The notes under the pieces: model-generated
What the model saw: only the letters and a program-made list of their open reading frames with translations
The model's database searches: none
What the model was told of the DNA's origin: nothing
Position numbers and translations under genes: made by a program
Assembly: GCA_965247225.1 (NCBI GenBank)
Contig: CBDFGT010000022.1
Coordinates: 1-7,373 of the forward strand
Direction: 5' to 3'
DNA: 7,373 nt
Source of the DNA: CBDFGT01 sp965247225
Lineage (GTDB): Bacteria > Pseudomonadota > Alphaproteobacteria > Rhizobiales > Rhizobiaceae
Shown: piece after piece, positions 1 through 5,736 of the stretch
Layout: each line of letters begins with the position of its first letter
Position numbering within the stretch: the stretch's first letter is position 1

Positions 1-1
1 A

Positions 2-1045
2 CCGGTTCTGTTCTTCTCGTCGCGCGGTATTGTCTACAAGGAAAAGGTCTGGCGTCTGCCCGTCGGCACACCGACATCCAAGGGCAAGGCCCTGATCAAC
101 ATGCTGCCGCTGGAGCTGGGCGAACGAATCACCACCATCATGCCTTTGCCCGAGGACGAAGCATCGTGGGAAAATCTCGATGTGATGTTCTCCACCACAC
201 GCGGCACAGTGCGCCGCAACAAGCTGTCGGATTTTGTTCAGGTCAACCGCAATGGCAAGATCGCGATGAAACTGGAAGACGAGGGTGACGAGATCCTCTC
301 TGTGGAAACCTGCACGGAGCATGACGATGTGCTGTTGACTACGGCTCTGGGCCAGTGCATCCGCTTCAGTGTTGATGATGTGCGTGTGTTTGCCGGGCGA
401 AATTCGGTTGGTGTGCGTGGCATTACTCTTGGCAGTGGCGACACGATCATTTCCATGACCATTGTTCACCATGTCGAGGCGGAGGCCTGGGAACGGGCCG
501 CCTATCTGAAACGGGTCTCGGCGGAACGCCGCGCCATTTCAGGCGAGGAAGAGCTTGTAGAACTGGTTGGCGAAGAGGTTGCCGGGGACGCAGAACTCGC
601 CAACGAGCGCTTTGAAGATCTGAAGGCACGGGAACAGTTTGTTCTGACCGTTTCGGAAAAAGGCTTTGGCAAACGTTCCTCATCCTATGATTTTCGTGTA
701 TCGGGTCGCGGGGGCAAGGGCATCCGGGCAACGGATACGTCCAAAACCGGTGAGATCGGTCCTCTGGTTGCTGCTTTCCCGGTGGATGAAAGTGACCAGA
801 TCATGCTGGTTTCCGATGGTGGCCAGCTGATCCGTGTGCCGGTGAATGGCATCCGTGTGGCCAGTCGTGCAACCAAGGGGGTTACGATCTTCTCAACGGC
901 CAAGGACGAAAAGGTCGTTTCCGTCGAGCGGATCAGTGAACCCGAACCGGAGGATGAAGCGGAGGTTCTGGCCGATGATTCCACCGGCGTTGACGTTTTG
1001 CCCGTGGCGGATGCGGCTGATGATACGACGCCATCAGATATCTGA
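2..1045 (+). CDS. gyrA: DNA gyrase subunit A, C-terminal part (5'-truncated by window edge)
   Basis: The frame is open from base 2 to the TGA at 1043-1045 (347 residues), so the gene starts outside the window. GyrA is the breakage-reunion subunit of DNA gyrase. The part seen here is the C-terminal beta-pinwheel that wraps DNA; the catalytic tyrosine domain is upstream. Recognisable blades, in order: SSRGIVYKEKVWRLP, NMLPLELGERITTIMP, TTRGTVRRNKLSDF, GRNSVGVRGITLGSGD, GFGKRSSSYDFRVSGRGGKG and ASRATKGVTIF. These match the order of blades I recall from E. coli GyrA. About 50 charged residues (roughly 467-637) interrupt the pinwheel between the GVRGI and GFGKR blades; E. coli GyrA lacks them, and I believe such an insertion is usual in alphaproteobacteria. 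The protein ends in an acidic tail rich in Asp and Glu, as GyrA often does. A strong hairpin follows the stop codon. Confidence 0.97.
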   Translation, partial: PVLFFSSRGIVYKEKVWRLPVGTPTSKGKALINMLPLELGERITTIMPLPEDEASWENLDVMFSTTRGTVRRNKLSDFVQVNRNGKIAMKLEDEGDEILSVETCTEHDDVLLTTALGQCIRFSVDDVRVFAGRNSVGVRGITLGSGDTIISMTIVHHVEAEAWERAAYLKRVSAERRAISGEEELVELVGEEVAGDAELANERFEDLKAREQFVLTVSEKGFGKRSSSYDFRVSGRGGKGIRATDTSKTGEIGPLVAAFPVDESDQIMLVSDGGQLIRVPVNGIRVASRATKGVTIFSTAKDEKVVSVERISEPEPEDEAEVLADDSTGVDVLPVADAADDTTPSDI

Positions 1046-1053
1046 AAACAGTG

Positions 1054-1082
1054 AAAGCCGGATGATTGTCTCATCCGGCTTT
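1054..1082. terminator. Hairpin terminator after gyrA, probably bidirectional
   Basis: A perfect 12-bp inverted repeat, AAAGCCGGATGA and TCATCCGGCTTT, surrounds a 5-nt loop (TTGTC) and starts 8 bases after the gyrA stop. The U tract is short on the + side (TTTCT). Read on the minus strand the stem ends in TTTCACTGTTTT. Because it sits between convergent genes it could end gyrA transcripts and those of the small minus-strand ORFs downstream of 1136. Confidence 0.75.
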
Positions 1083-1135
1083 CTGCCTCTGATCCACCGC
1101 GCAAGGCATGGGAACGGGTGTATCAGTCTGCGGTA

Positions 1136-1270
1136 TCAAAACACCGCGCGGCGCTTCTGTGCAATCTTGTCGTTTTGACCCTCACTGCGGATTTCCAGGA
1201 ATGTGCCGGCAATCGTTGCAAGGAACATTGCGGAAATCAGGACGGCCAGTATGCCCATTGTCATAATCAT
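1136..1270 (-). CDS. Small single-pass membrane protein (44 aa), unrecognised
   Basis: I do not recognise this protein. The ORF reads MIMTMGILAVLISAMFLATI and continues AGTFLEIRSEGQNDKIAQK to RRAVF, then TGA at 1138-1136. Residues about 4-26 form one continuous hydrophobic stretch long enough to cross the membrane; the rest is a short charged tail. An AGGA (1281-1278) lies 7 nt before the ATG at 1270, which decides this start. Another in-frame ATG at 1276 would add two residues (MA) but overlaps the Shine-Dalgarno. It lies 45 bases downstream of a second ORF of the same design (1316-1447), and both share the string LATIA, suggesting a duplicated or co-transcribed pair. Comparable bacterial small proteins include SOS-induced membrane peptides and accessory subunits of membrane complexes; nothing here decides between them. 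The real-gene call rests on the Shine-Dalgarno, the hydrophobicity and the pairing. Confidence 0.62.
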   Translation of the reverse strand: MIMTMGILAVLISAMFLATIAGTFLEIRSEGQNDKIAQKRRAVF

Positions 1271-1315
1271 CGCCATTTCCTTTCAATCTTTGTGATGGTT
1301 ACGGATGTGCCTGTG

Positions 1316-1447
1316 CTAAAGTTTCAAGGTTTTTTCTGTTACCAAAGTAACCATCGTATTTTCCTGGAGACGTTCCCTGAGAACTTCCGCGATTGTGGCA
1401 AGGCAGAGAGCGGCAAGAATGGCAAGAATGATAAAAACGATGAGCAT
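1316..1447 (-). CDS. Small single-pass membrane protein (43 aa), unrecognised
   Basis: I do not recognise this protein. It begins MLIVFIILAILAALCLATIA, a strongly hydrophobic segment from residue 2 to about 20, followed by an amphipathic charged part (EVLRERLQENTMV) and the end LVTEKTLKL, then TAG at 1318-1316. A GGAG (1456-1453) is placed 5 nt before the ATG, good support for this start. The frame stays open upstream to an ATG at 1534, but that start has no separate Shine-Dalgarno, would put 29 polar residues before the membrane segment, and overlaps the possible LexA operator at 1529-1543. It is the first gene of a putative two-gene minus-strand unit with the ORF at 1136-1270, whose hydrophobic segment also ends in LATIA. 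A TATAGC at 1493-1488 might be the -10 element, but no clear -35 was seen. Confidence 0.62.
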   Translation of the reverse strand: MLIVFIILAILAALCLATIAEVLRERLQENTMVTLVTEKTLKL

Positions 1448-1528
1448 GTCGGCTCCGTGCAGGTTTGTTGAAGGCGTCTTGTTGAATGCTATAAACCACA
1501 TGCCATCTGAGCGCAGCTTGAACGCCGT

Positions 1529-1543
1529 GTTCATTTTCCGTTC
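1529..1543. promoter_or_regulatory. Possible LexA (SOS) operator, GTTC-N7-GTTC
   Basis: The bases GTTCATTTTCCGTTC match exactly the direct repeat GTTC-N7-GTTC that LexA binds in alphaproteobacteria. The site lies in the intergenic region, 82 bases upstream of the first minus-strand small membrane ORF and 159 bases upstream of coaD. Only eight positions are constrained, so about 0.2 chance matches are expected in a window this size counting both strands. It overlaps no convincing promoter on the minus strand and lies just before the candidate coaD -35. Confidence 0.35.
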
Positions 1544-1550
1544 ATGGCCG

Positions 1551-1579
1551 TTGTCTTTTTCTCTTCTGATCCGTTAATG
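1551..1579 (+). promoter_or_regulatory. Candidate sigma70-type promoter for coaD
   Basis: TTGTCT (1551-1556) and TTAATG (1574-1579) are separated by exactly 17 bases, a fair match to a housekeeping promoter, and are the best pair I found before coaD. The -10 is weak. A start near 1586 would give a leader of roughly 115 bases. The only support is the sequence match and the location. Confidence 0.25.
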
Positions 1580-1701
1580 TTTCGGGAAGGTTTTGGTTCC
1601 GTTGTGAATCCCTTGGGCCTTGAAACCGTGGATCACATCACTCTCTCCCTTGCGATCCGGGTCGTTCCGTGACAAAAGGCGGCAAACGAGGCGTGGCCAG
1701 A

Positions 1702-2202
1702 ATGACGACTGCTTTTTATCCAGGTTCCTTTGATCCCATGACCAACGGTCATCTGGATGTACTGATTCAGGCCCTGAATCTGGCACCCAAAGTCATTGTC
1801 GCTATCGGCATCCATCCCGGCAAAATCCCGCTGTTCACATTTGAGGAAAGGGCAAACCTGATCCTTCAGGCGCTGGATGAAAGTCTGCCGCAGCGTCGTG
1901 CGGATGTTTCGGTCGTTGCCTTTTCCACGCTGGTTGTGGATGCTGCCCGTGAACATGGTGCGCGCATTTTGATAAGGGGCCTGCGCGACGGCACGGATCT
2001 CGACTATGAAATGCAGATGGCCGGCATGAACCGGCAAATGGCGGCAGATGTCCAGACCGTGTTTTTGCCCGCCGGATCAGCGTCGCGACCCATTACGGCC
2101 ACATTGGTGCGCCAGATCGCCAGCATGGGCGGCGATGTCAGCGCCTTTGTGCCGGCACCTGTTCTTTTTGCACTTACAGAAAAACGCAAGGCCAAGGCCT
2201 GA
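1702..2202 (+). CDS. coaD: Phosphopantetheine adenylyltransferase
   Basis: CoaD transfers AMP from ATP to 4'-phosphopantetheine, giving dephospho-CoA, the penultimate step of coenzyme A synthesis in the cytoplasm. The nucleotidyltransferase fold is clear: FYPGSFDPMTNGHLDV at residues 5-20 carries the TxGH (HIGH-type) motif with His17. HPGK follows near residue 39, then LIRGLRDGTDLDYEMQMAGM in the middle and the ISSTxVR-like ITATLVRQIASMGGD near residue 130. The 166-residue length is typical. I chose the ATG at 1702 because MTTAFYPGSFDP is the normal N-terminus of the family; a CGAGG at 1686-1690 lies 11 nt upstream. The frame is also open from GTG codons at 1669 and 1693, but those would add residues the family lacks. 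The next gene starts 18 bases after the stop with no terminator between, so the two are probably co-transcribed. Confidence 0.97.
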   Translation: MTTAFYPGSFDPMTNGHLDVLIQALNLAPKVIVAIGIHPGKIPLFTFEERANLILQALDESLPQRRADVSVVAFSTLVVDAAREHGARILIRGLRDGTDLDYEMQMAGMNRQMAADVQTVFLPAGSASRPITATLVRQIASMGGDVSAFVPAPVLFALTEKRKAKA

Positions 2203-2220
2203 TAGGAAATGGAGCATTGT

Positions 2221-2808
2221 ATGAAAAGCATCAGGATGGCGATTGCCGGGGTCATTGCGCTCGCAACACTTGCATCGGGAGCCCTGGGATTTGCAACGCT
2301 AGCCCAGGCGGCGGATGAGTTTTTGAAGATCCAGCTGAAGGATGGTCCCGTTGTTGTGCAGCTCATGCCTGACGTTGCCCCAAAGCATGTTGCCCGGATG
2401 AAGGAACTGGCATCCAGGGGCGAATATGACAATGTGGCTTTCCATCGTGTGATTGATGGTTTCATGGCCCAGACCGGCGATGTGCAGTTCGGCAACATGG
2501 AAAAGGATTTTGATCCGTCTGCTGCCGGAACCGGCGGCTCAAGCCTGCCGGATTTGCCAGCCGAATTTTCCGATGTGCCATTTGAGCGCGGTGTTGTCGG
2601 TATGGCGCGTTCGCAAGACCCCAATTCCGCCAATTCGCAGTTCTTCATCATGTTCGCCCCCGGCGATTTCCTGAACGGACAGTATACGGTTGTCGGCAAG
2701 GTCGTGTCAGGCATGGAATTTGTGGATAAAATCAAACGTGGTGACCAGGCCAATAATGGTGCGGTGACCGATCCTGACCGGATGATCAAAGTAACGGTCG
2801 GCAAGTAA
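2221..2808 (+). CDS. Peptidyl-prolyl cis-trans isomerase, exported cyclophilin
   Basis: This is a cyclophilin-type proline isomerase, which speeds folding of proteins at X-Pro bonds. The first 30 or so residues are a signal peptide: MKSIR, a hydrophobic core (AIAGVIALATLASGALG), then LAQA|ADE as a likely signal peptidase I site, so the enzyme acts in the periplasm. The cyclophilin domain follows: FHRVIDGFMAQTGD with catalytic-type Arg76, GGSSLPDLPAEF, GVVGMARSQDPNSANSQFFI with Gln140, and FLNGQYTVVGKVVSGMEFVD. The length is 195 residues. The ATG at 2221 is preferred because GGAG (2211-2214) lies 6 nt upstream; an in-frame ATG at 2209 would add four residues. It sits between coaD and a second, cytoplasmic cyclophilin to which it is clearly related. 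The role resembles PpiA of other bacteria, but which symbol applies in this lineage is uncertain. Confidence 0.93.
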   Translation: MKSIRMAIAGVIALATLASGALGFATLAQAADEFLKIQLKDGPVVVQLMPDVAPKHVARMKELASRGEYDNVAFHRVIDGFMAQTGDVQFGNMEKDFDPSAAGTGGSSLPDLPAEFSDVPFERGVVGMARSQDPNSANSQFFIMFAPGDFLNGQYTVVGKVVSGMEFVDKIKRGDQANNGAVTDPDRMIKVTVGK

Positions 2809-2826
2809 GACTATCGTTTGAATATG

Positions 2827-2875
2827 CTCCATGCAGCCGAAAAGTGGGAACCGGTTTTCGGACAAGTGCATGGAG
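2827..2875. repeat. Rhizobial-type palindromic intergenic repeat
   Basis: This is a nested palindrome. The outer arms are CTCCATGCA (2827-2835) and TGCATGGAG (2867-2875), a perfect 9 bp. The inner arms are CCGAAAA (2837-2843) and TTTTCGG (2855-2861), around a loop with GTGGGAACCGG. As I recall, the core CGAAAAGTGGGAACCGGTTTT type recurs in many copies between genes of Rhizobiales genomes; only one copy was noticed in this window. It lies in the 130-base gap between the two cyclophilin genes, 63 bases before the second start, and in RNA would fold into a long stem. Confidence 0.7.
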
Positions 2876-2938
2876 AAACAAAAGAAAATCCTGGAAATTT
2901 TCCGGGTTTTCAGAGATCGTGAGCCAAGGAGAAAACAG

Positions 2939-3448
2939 ATGGCCGAGATGAAAGATCCGGAAAATACACTGGTTATGGAAACCACAAAAGGCAAGGTGGT
3001 TATCCAGCTTCTGCCGGATCTGGCCCCCGGCCATGTGGCCCGTATCAAGGAACTGGTGCGGGAAACAGCCTATGACGGCGTTGTATTTCACCGCGTGATT
3101 GACGATTTCATGGCGCAGACCGGCGACGTGAAGTTCGGCAAGCAGGGCTCGAAGGATTTCAATCCTGCCCGCGCCGGCATGGGCGGTTCCGACAAGCCGG
3201 ACCTGAAGGCAGAATTTTCCAACATGAGCCATGTGCGCGGCACGTGCTCCATGGCCCGCAGCCAGAGCCCGAACTCTGCCAATTCCCAGTTTTTCATCTG
3301 CTTTACCGACAGCCCGTGGCTGAACAAGCATTACACAGTCTGGGGCCAGGTGGTGGAAGGCATGGAGATTGTCGATACGATCAAGCGCGGTGAACCTGTG
3401 AAGGATCCGGATTCGATTGTTTCCATTCGCGTTGTTGCCGATCTCTGA
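2939..3448 (+). CDS. ppiB: Peptidyl-prolyl cis-trans isomerase, cytoplasmic cyclophilin
   Basis: This is a second cyclophilin, without a signal peptide, so it should act in the cytoplasm. The 169-residue product has the whole single-domain fold: VFHRVIDDFMAQTGDVKFG with catalytic-type Arg52, GGSDKPDLKAEFSNM, GTCSMARSQSPNSANSQFFI with the substrate-binding Gln, and SPWLNKHYTVWGQVVEGME. The start is decided by AAGGAG (2926-2931), 7 nt before the ATG at 2939; the frame is open to an ATG at 2831, but that stretch is the palindromic repeat and reads as non-protein sequence. It shares most motifs with the exported cyclophilin upstream, so the two probably arose by duplication and then separated by compartment. 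A hairpin terminator follows 22 bases after the stop, closing the coaD-side transcript. Confidence 0.95.
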   Translation: MAEMKDPENTLVMETTKGKVVIQLLPDLAPGHVARIKELVRETAYDGVVFHRVIDDFMAQTGDVKFGKQGSKDFNPARAGMGGSDKPDLKAEFSNMSHVRGTCSMARSQSPNSANSQFFICFTDSPWLNKHYTVWGQVVEGMEIVDTIKRGEPVKDPDSIVSIRVVADL

Positions 3449-3470
3449 TCGCGTATCATCTTTTGAATAC

Positions 3471-3508
3471 AATCGCTCCGATGGAAAGACCGGAGCGATT
3501 TCTGTTTT
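3471..3508 (+). terminator. Rho-independent-type terminator after ppiB
   Basis: AATCGCTCCG (3471-3480) and CGGAGCGATT (3491-3500) form a perfect 10-bp stem with a 10-nt loop, followed by TCTGTTTT. It begins 22 bases after the ppiB stop and ends 15 bases before the queA start codon, so queA would need read-through or a promoter overlapping this hairpin. Confidence 0.7.
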
Positions 3509-3523
3509 AAAGGTTTTATCTCA

Positions 3524-4597
3524 TTGCGCGTAGACCTCTTCGATTTTGATCTGCCGGAAGACACGATTGCGCTGCGCCCCGTTGTGCCGCGTGACAGCGC
3601 CCGGCTGCTTGTCGTGCGGCCTGATGGCGAGCCGCAGATCGAGGAGGCACAGGTGCGGGATCTGGCGCGCTTTTTGAAACCGGGTGACGCCCTGGTATTC
3701 AACAATACCAGGGTAATACCGGCGCAACTGGAGGGCTTTCGGGACCGCGACGGCCAGACGGTGAAAATTTCGGTAACCCTGCATATGCGCGTGGCACTGG
3801 ATTGCTGGCATGCCTTTGCAAGGCCCGGCAAGCGGATCAGGGCCGGTGACCGCCTGGTGTTTATGTCTGCGGATGGTCTCAACCGTCTGGAAGCGATGGC
3901 TGAGGCCAAGCTGGATGACGGCGCGGTTGTGCTGCGGTTTGCCCTTTCAGGAGGTGCGCTGGATGCGGCGATCAGCGTGGTCGGTCATATCCCTTTGCCG
4001 CCCTATATTGCCGCCAAACGCCCGGAAGACGCACAGGACCGGAGCGACTATCAAACCATTTATGCTGAAGAAAAAGGGGCTGTGGCCGCCCCGACAGCAG
4101 GATTGCACTTTACCCCGGATCTGTTTGCATCGCTGGATGCCGCCGGTATCGAGCGCCATTTCGTGACCCTGCATGTGGGGGCAGGCACGTTCCTGCCGGT
4201 CAAGGTGGAGGACACGGATGATCACGTCATGCATCTGGAAACGGGAAGCGTGCCTGCGCATACTGCCGAAGCCCTGAATGCCGTCAGGGCGCAGGGAGGG
4301 CGGATCATCTGCGTGGGAACAACATCGCTGCGCCTTCTGGAGAGTGCGGCCAGCGATGATGGTGCGATCCGGCCATGGTCGGGTTCGACCGGTATTTTCA
4401 TCACGCCGGGTTACAGGTTCAGGGTGGCAGATATTCTGATGACCAATTTCCACCTGCCAAGATCGACATTGCTGATGCTGGTTTCGGCCTTTGCCGGTAT
4501 CGATACCATCAAAAATGTCTATCAGCATGCGATCCGTAACGGTTATCGCTTCTATTCCTATGGCGATGCATCGCTTCTCTTCAGGACACATCGATGA
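3524..4597 (+). CDS. queA: S-adenosylmethionine:tRNA ribosyltransferase-isomerase
   Basis: QueA moves the ribosyl part of S-adenosylmethionine onto preQ1 in tRNA, making epoxyqueuosine, the step after Tgt in queuosine synthesis. The 357 residues show the family landmarks in order: RVDLFDFDLPEDTIALRP at the N-terminus, GDALVFNNTRVIPAQLEG (about 54-71), GHIPLPPYI, TAGLHFTPDL (near 191-200), TLHVGAGTFLPVKVED, GTTSLRLLESA, GSTGIFITPGYRF, ILMTNFHLPRSTLLML and YRFYSYGDASLL. The start is a TTG at 3524: the family N-terminus begins exactly there, and no in-frame ATG or GTG lies between it and the upstream stop (3464-3466). AAAGG (3509-3513) lies 10 nt before it. The 3' end overlaps tgt by ATGA, implying coupled translation. 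A perfect 10-bp hairpin lies inside codons 56-64. Confidence 0.97.
   Translation: MRVDLFDFDLPEDTIALRPVVPRDSARLLVVRPDGEPQIEEAQVRDLARFLKPGDALVFNNTRVIPAQLEGFRDRDGQTVKISVTLHMRVALDCWHAFARPGKRIRAGDRLVFMSADGLNRLEAMAEAKLDDGAVVLRFALSGGALDAAISVVGHIPLPPYIAAKRPEDAQDRSDYQTIYAEEKGAVAAPTAGLHFTPDLFASLDAAGIERHFVTLHVGAGTFLPVKVEDTDDHVMHLETGSVPAHTAEALNAVRAQGGRIICVGTTSLRLLESAASDDGAIRPWSGSTGIFITPGYRFRVADILMTNFHLPRSTLLMLVSAFAGIDTIKNVYQHAIRNGYRFYSYGDASLLFRTHR
3690..3713 (+). repeat. Perfect hairpin inside queA
   Basis: CCCTGGTATT (3690-3699) and AATACCAGGG (3704-3713) are perfect inverted repeats around a CAAC tetraloop, coding for the conserved ALVFNNTRV part of QueA. There is no T tract after it, so it does not look like a terminator. 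Confidence 0.6.
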
Positions 4598-5724
4598 GTG
4601 AACAGTTTCAGTTCAAAGTTTCCGCCACAAGCGGTCAGGCGCGGCGCGGGGAAGTTTCCATGCCACGCGGTACGATTCAGACCCCTGCCTTCATGCCGGT
4701 CGGCACGGTTGGTACGGTCAAGGCCATGTATCTCGATCAGGTTCGCGCACTGGGTGCTGACATTATCCTTGGCAACACCTACCATCTGATGTTGCGTCCA
4801 GGTGCCGAGCGTATGGCACGGCTGGGCGGACTTCACAAGTTCATCGGCTGGGAGCATCCGATCCTGACGGACAGCGGCGGTTTTCAGGTCATGTCCCTTT
4901 CGGGCCTGCGCAAGCTGAATGAACAGGGCGTGACCTTCAAGTCGCATATCGACGGCAGCCTGCATCATATGTCGCCCGAGCGCTCCATCGAGATTCAGGG
5001 CCTTTTGGGGTCGGACATCCAGATGCAACTGGATGAATGTGTGGCCCTGCCTGCGGAGTTCAAGGAGATGGAGCGGGCCATGGAAATGTCGGTCCGCTGG
5101 GCTGAACGCTGCAAGGTGGCCTTCGGCAACCAGCCCGGAAAGGCGATGTTCGGCATTGTGCAGGGAGGCGACAATCCCGCATTGCGCATCCGCTCGGCCG
5201 AAGCGCTGAAGGCACTGGATCTCAAGGGCTATGCCATTGGCGGACTGGCCGTTGGCGAGCCGCAGGAGGTGATGCTGCACATGCTGGACATAACCTGCCC
5301 GGTACTGCCCGGGGAAAAGCCGCGCTATCTGATGGGCGTCGGGACACCGGATGATATTTTAAAATCCGTGGCCCGCGGCATTGACATGTTTGACTGTGTG
5401 ATGCCAACCCGGTCCGGTCGTCATGGTCTGGCATTTACCCGTCGCGGCAGGGTCAATCTGAAAAATGCACGCCATGCGGAAGATCTGCGTCCGCTCGACG
5501 AGGCATCGTCCTGCCCGGCGTCGCGTGATTATTCAAGGGCCTATCTGCACCATCTTGTGCGCTCGGACGAATCCCTGGGCGGCATGCTGCTGTCCTGGCA
5601 CAATCTGGCCTATTACCAGGAATTGATGGCCGGTATTCGCAAGGCGATCGAGGACGGCAATTTTGCCGATTTCATGGAAGAAACGACGGCGATGTGGATT
5701 AATGGTGACCTGCCGCCGCTGTAA
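4594..5724 (+). CDS. tgt: Queuine/preQ1 tRNA-guanine transglycosylase
   Basis: Tgt swaps the wobble guanine of tRNAs with GUN anticodons for preQ1, feeding QueA. The 376 residues carry the whole TIM-barrel family pattern: FMPVGTVGTVKAM, ILGNTYHLMLRPG, ILTDSGGFQVMSL with the base-pocket Asp93, VTFKSHIDGS, QLDEC, GIVQGG, AIGGLAVGE, GVGTPDD and GIDMFDCVMPTRSGRHG with the nucleophile Asp267. The C-terminal zinc site is unusual. The expected CxCxxC reads SSCPAS (residues 305-310), so only Cys307 of three cysteines remains, along with His336 at the expected spacing. The start ATG overlaps the queA stop as ATGA and has AGGA (4583-4586) 7 nt upstream, so the pair is translationally coupled. The gene ends 12 bases from the convergent gene on the minus strand. 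Confidence 0.97.
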   Translation: MSEQFQFKVSATSGQARRGEVSMPRGTIQTPAFMPVGTVGTVKAMYLDQVRALGADIILGNTYHLMLRPGAERMARLGGLHKFIGWEHPILTDSGGFQVMSLSGLRKLNEQGVTFKSHIDGSLHHMSPERSIEIQGLLGSDIQMQLDECVALPAEFKEMERAMEMSVRWAERCKVAFGNQPGKAMFGIVQGGDNPALRIRSAEALKALDLKGYAIGGLAVGEPQEVMLHMLDITCPVLPGEKPRYLMGVGTPDDILKSVARGIDMFDCVMPTRSGRHGLAFTRRGRVNLKNARHAEDLRPLDEASSCPASRDYSRAYLHHLVRSDESLGGMLLSWHNLAYYQELMAGIRKAIEDGNFADFMEETTAMWINGDLPPL

Positions 5725-5736
5725 CGCTGCAAAGCA

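Noticed and set aside
1334..1350. GTTAC-CAAA-GTAAC inverted repeat in the small ORF at 1316-1447
   Set aside because: The stem is only 5 bp, lacks a T tract on the minus strand, and lies within coding sequence.
1118..1471. A 117-codon plus-strand frame in the gyrA-coaD gap
   Set aside because: Cys/His/Asn-rich with no domain, no Shine-Dalgarno seen, and antisense to the two small membrane ORFs, which have better signals.
2004..2804. A 266-codon open frame on the minus strand opposite coaD and the exported cyclophilin
   Set aside because: It lies wholly antisense to two confidently identified genes and its translation has no recognisable domain; the openness follows from the codon use of the real genes.
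3331..3909. A 192-codon minus-strand open frame opposite ppiB and queA
   Set aside because: It crosses a terminator and overlaps two real genes; its composition (many Ser and Arg) is typical of an antisense shadow.
5356..5365. ATTTTAAAAT palindrome inside tgt
   Set aside because: Short, encoded by conserved DDILKS codons, with no T tract or regulatory context; most likely chance.
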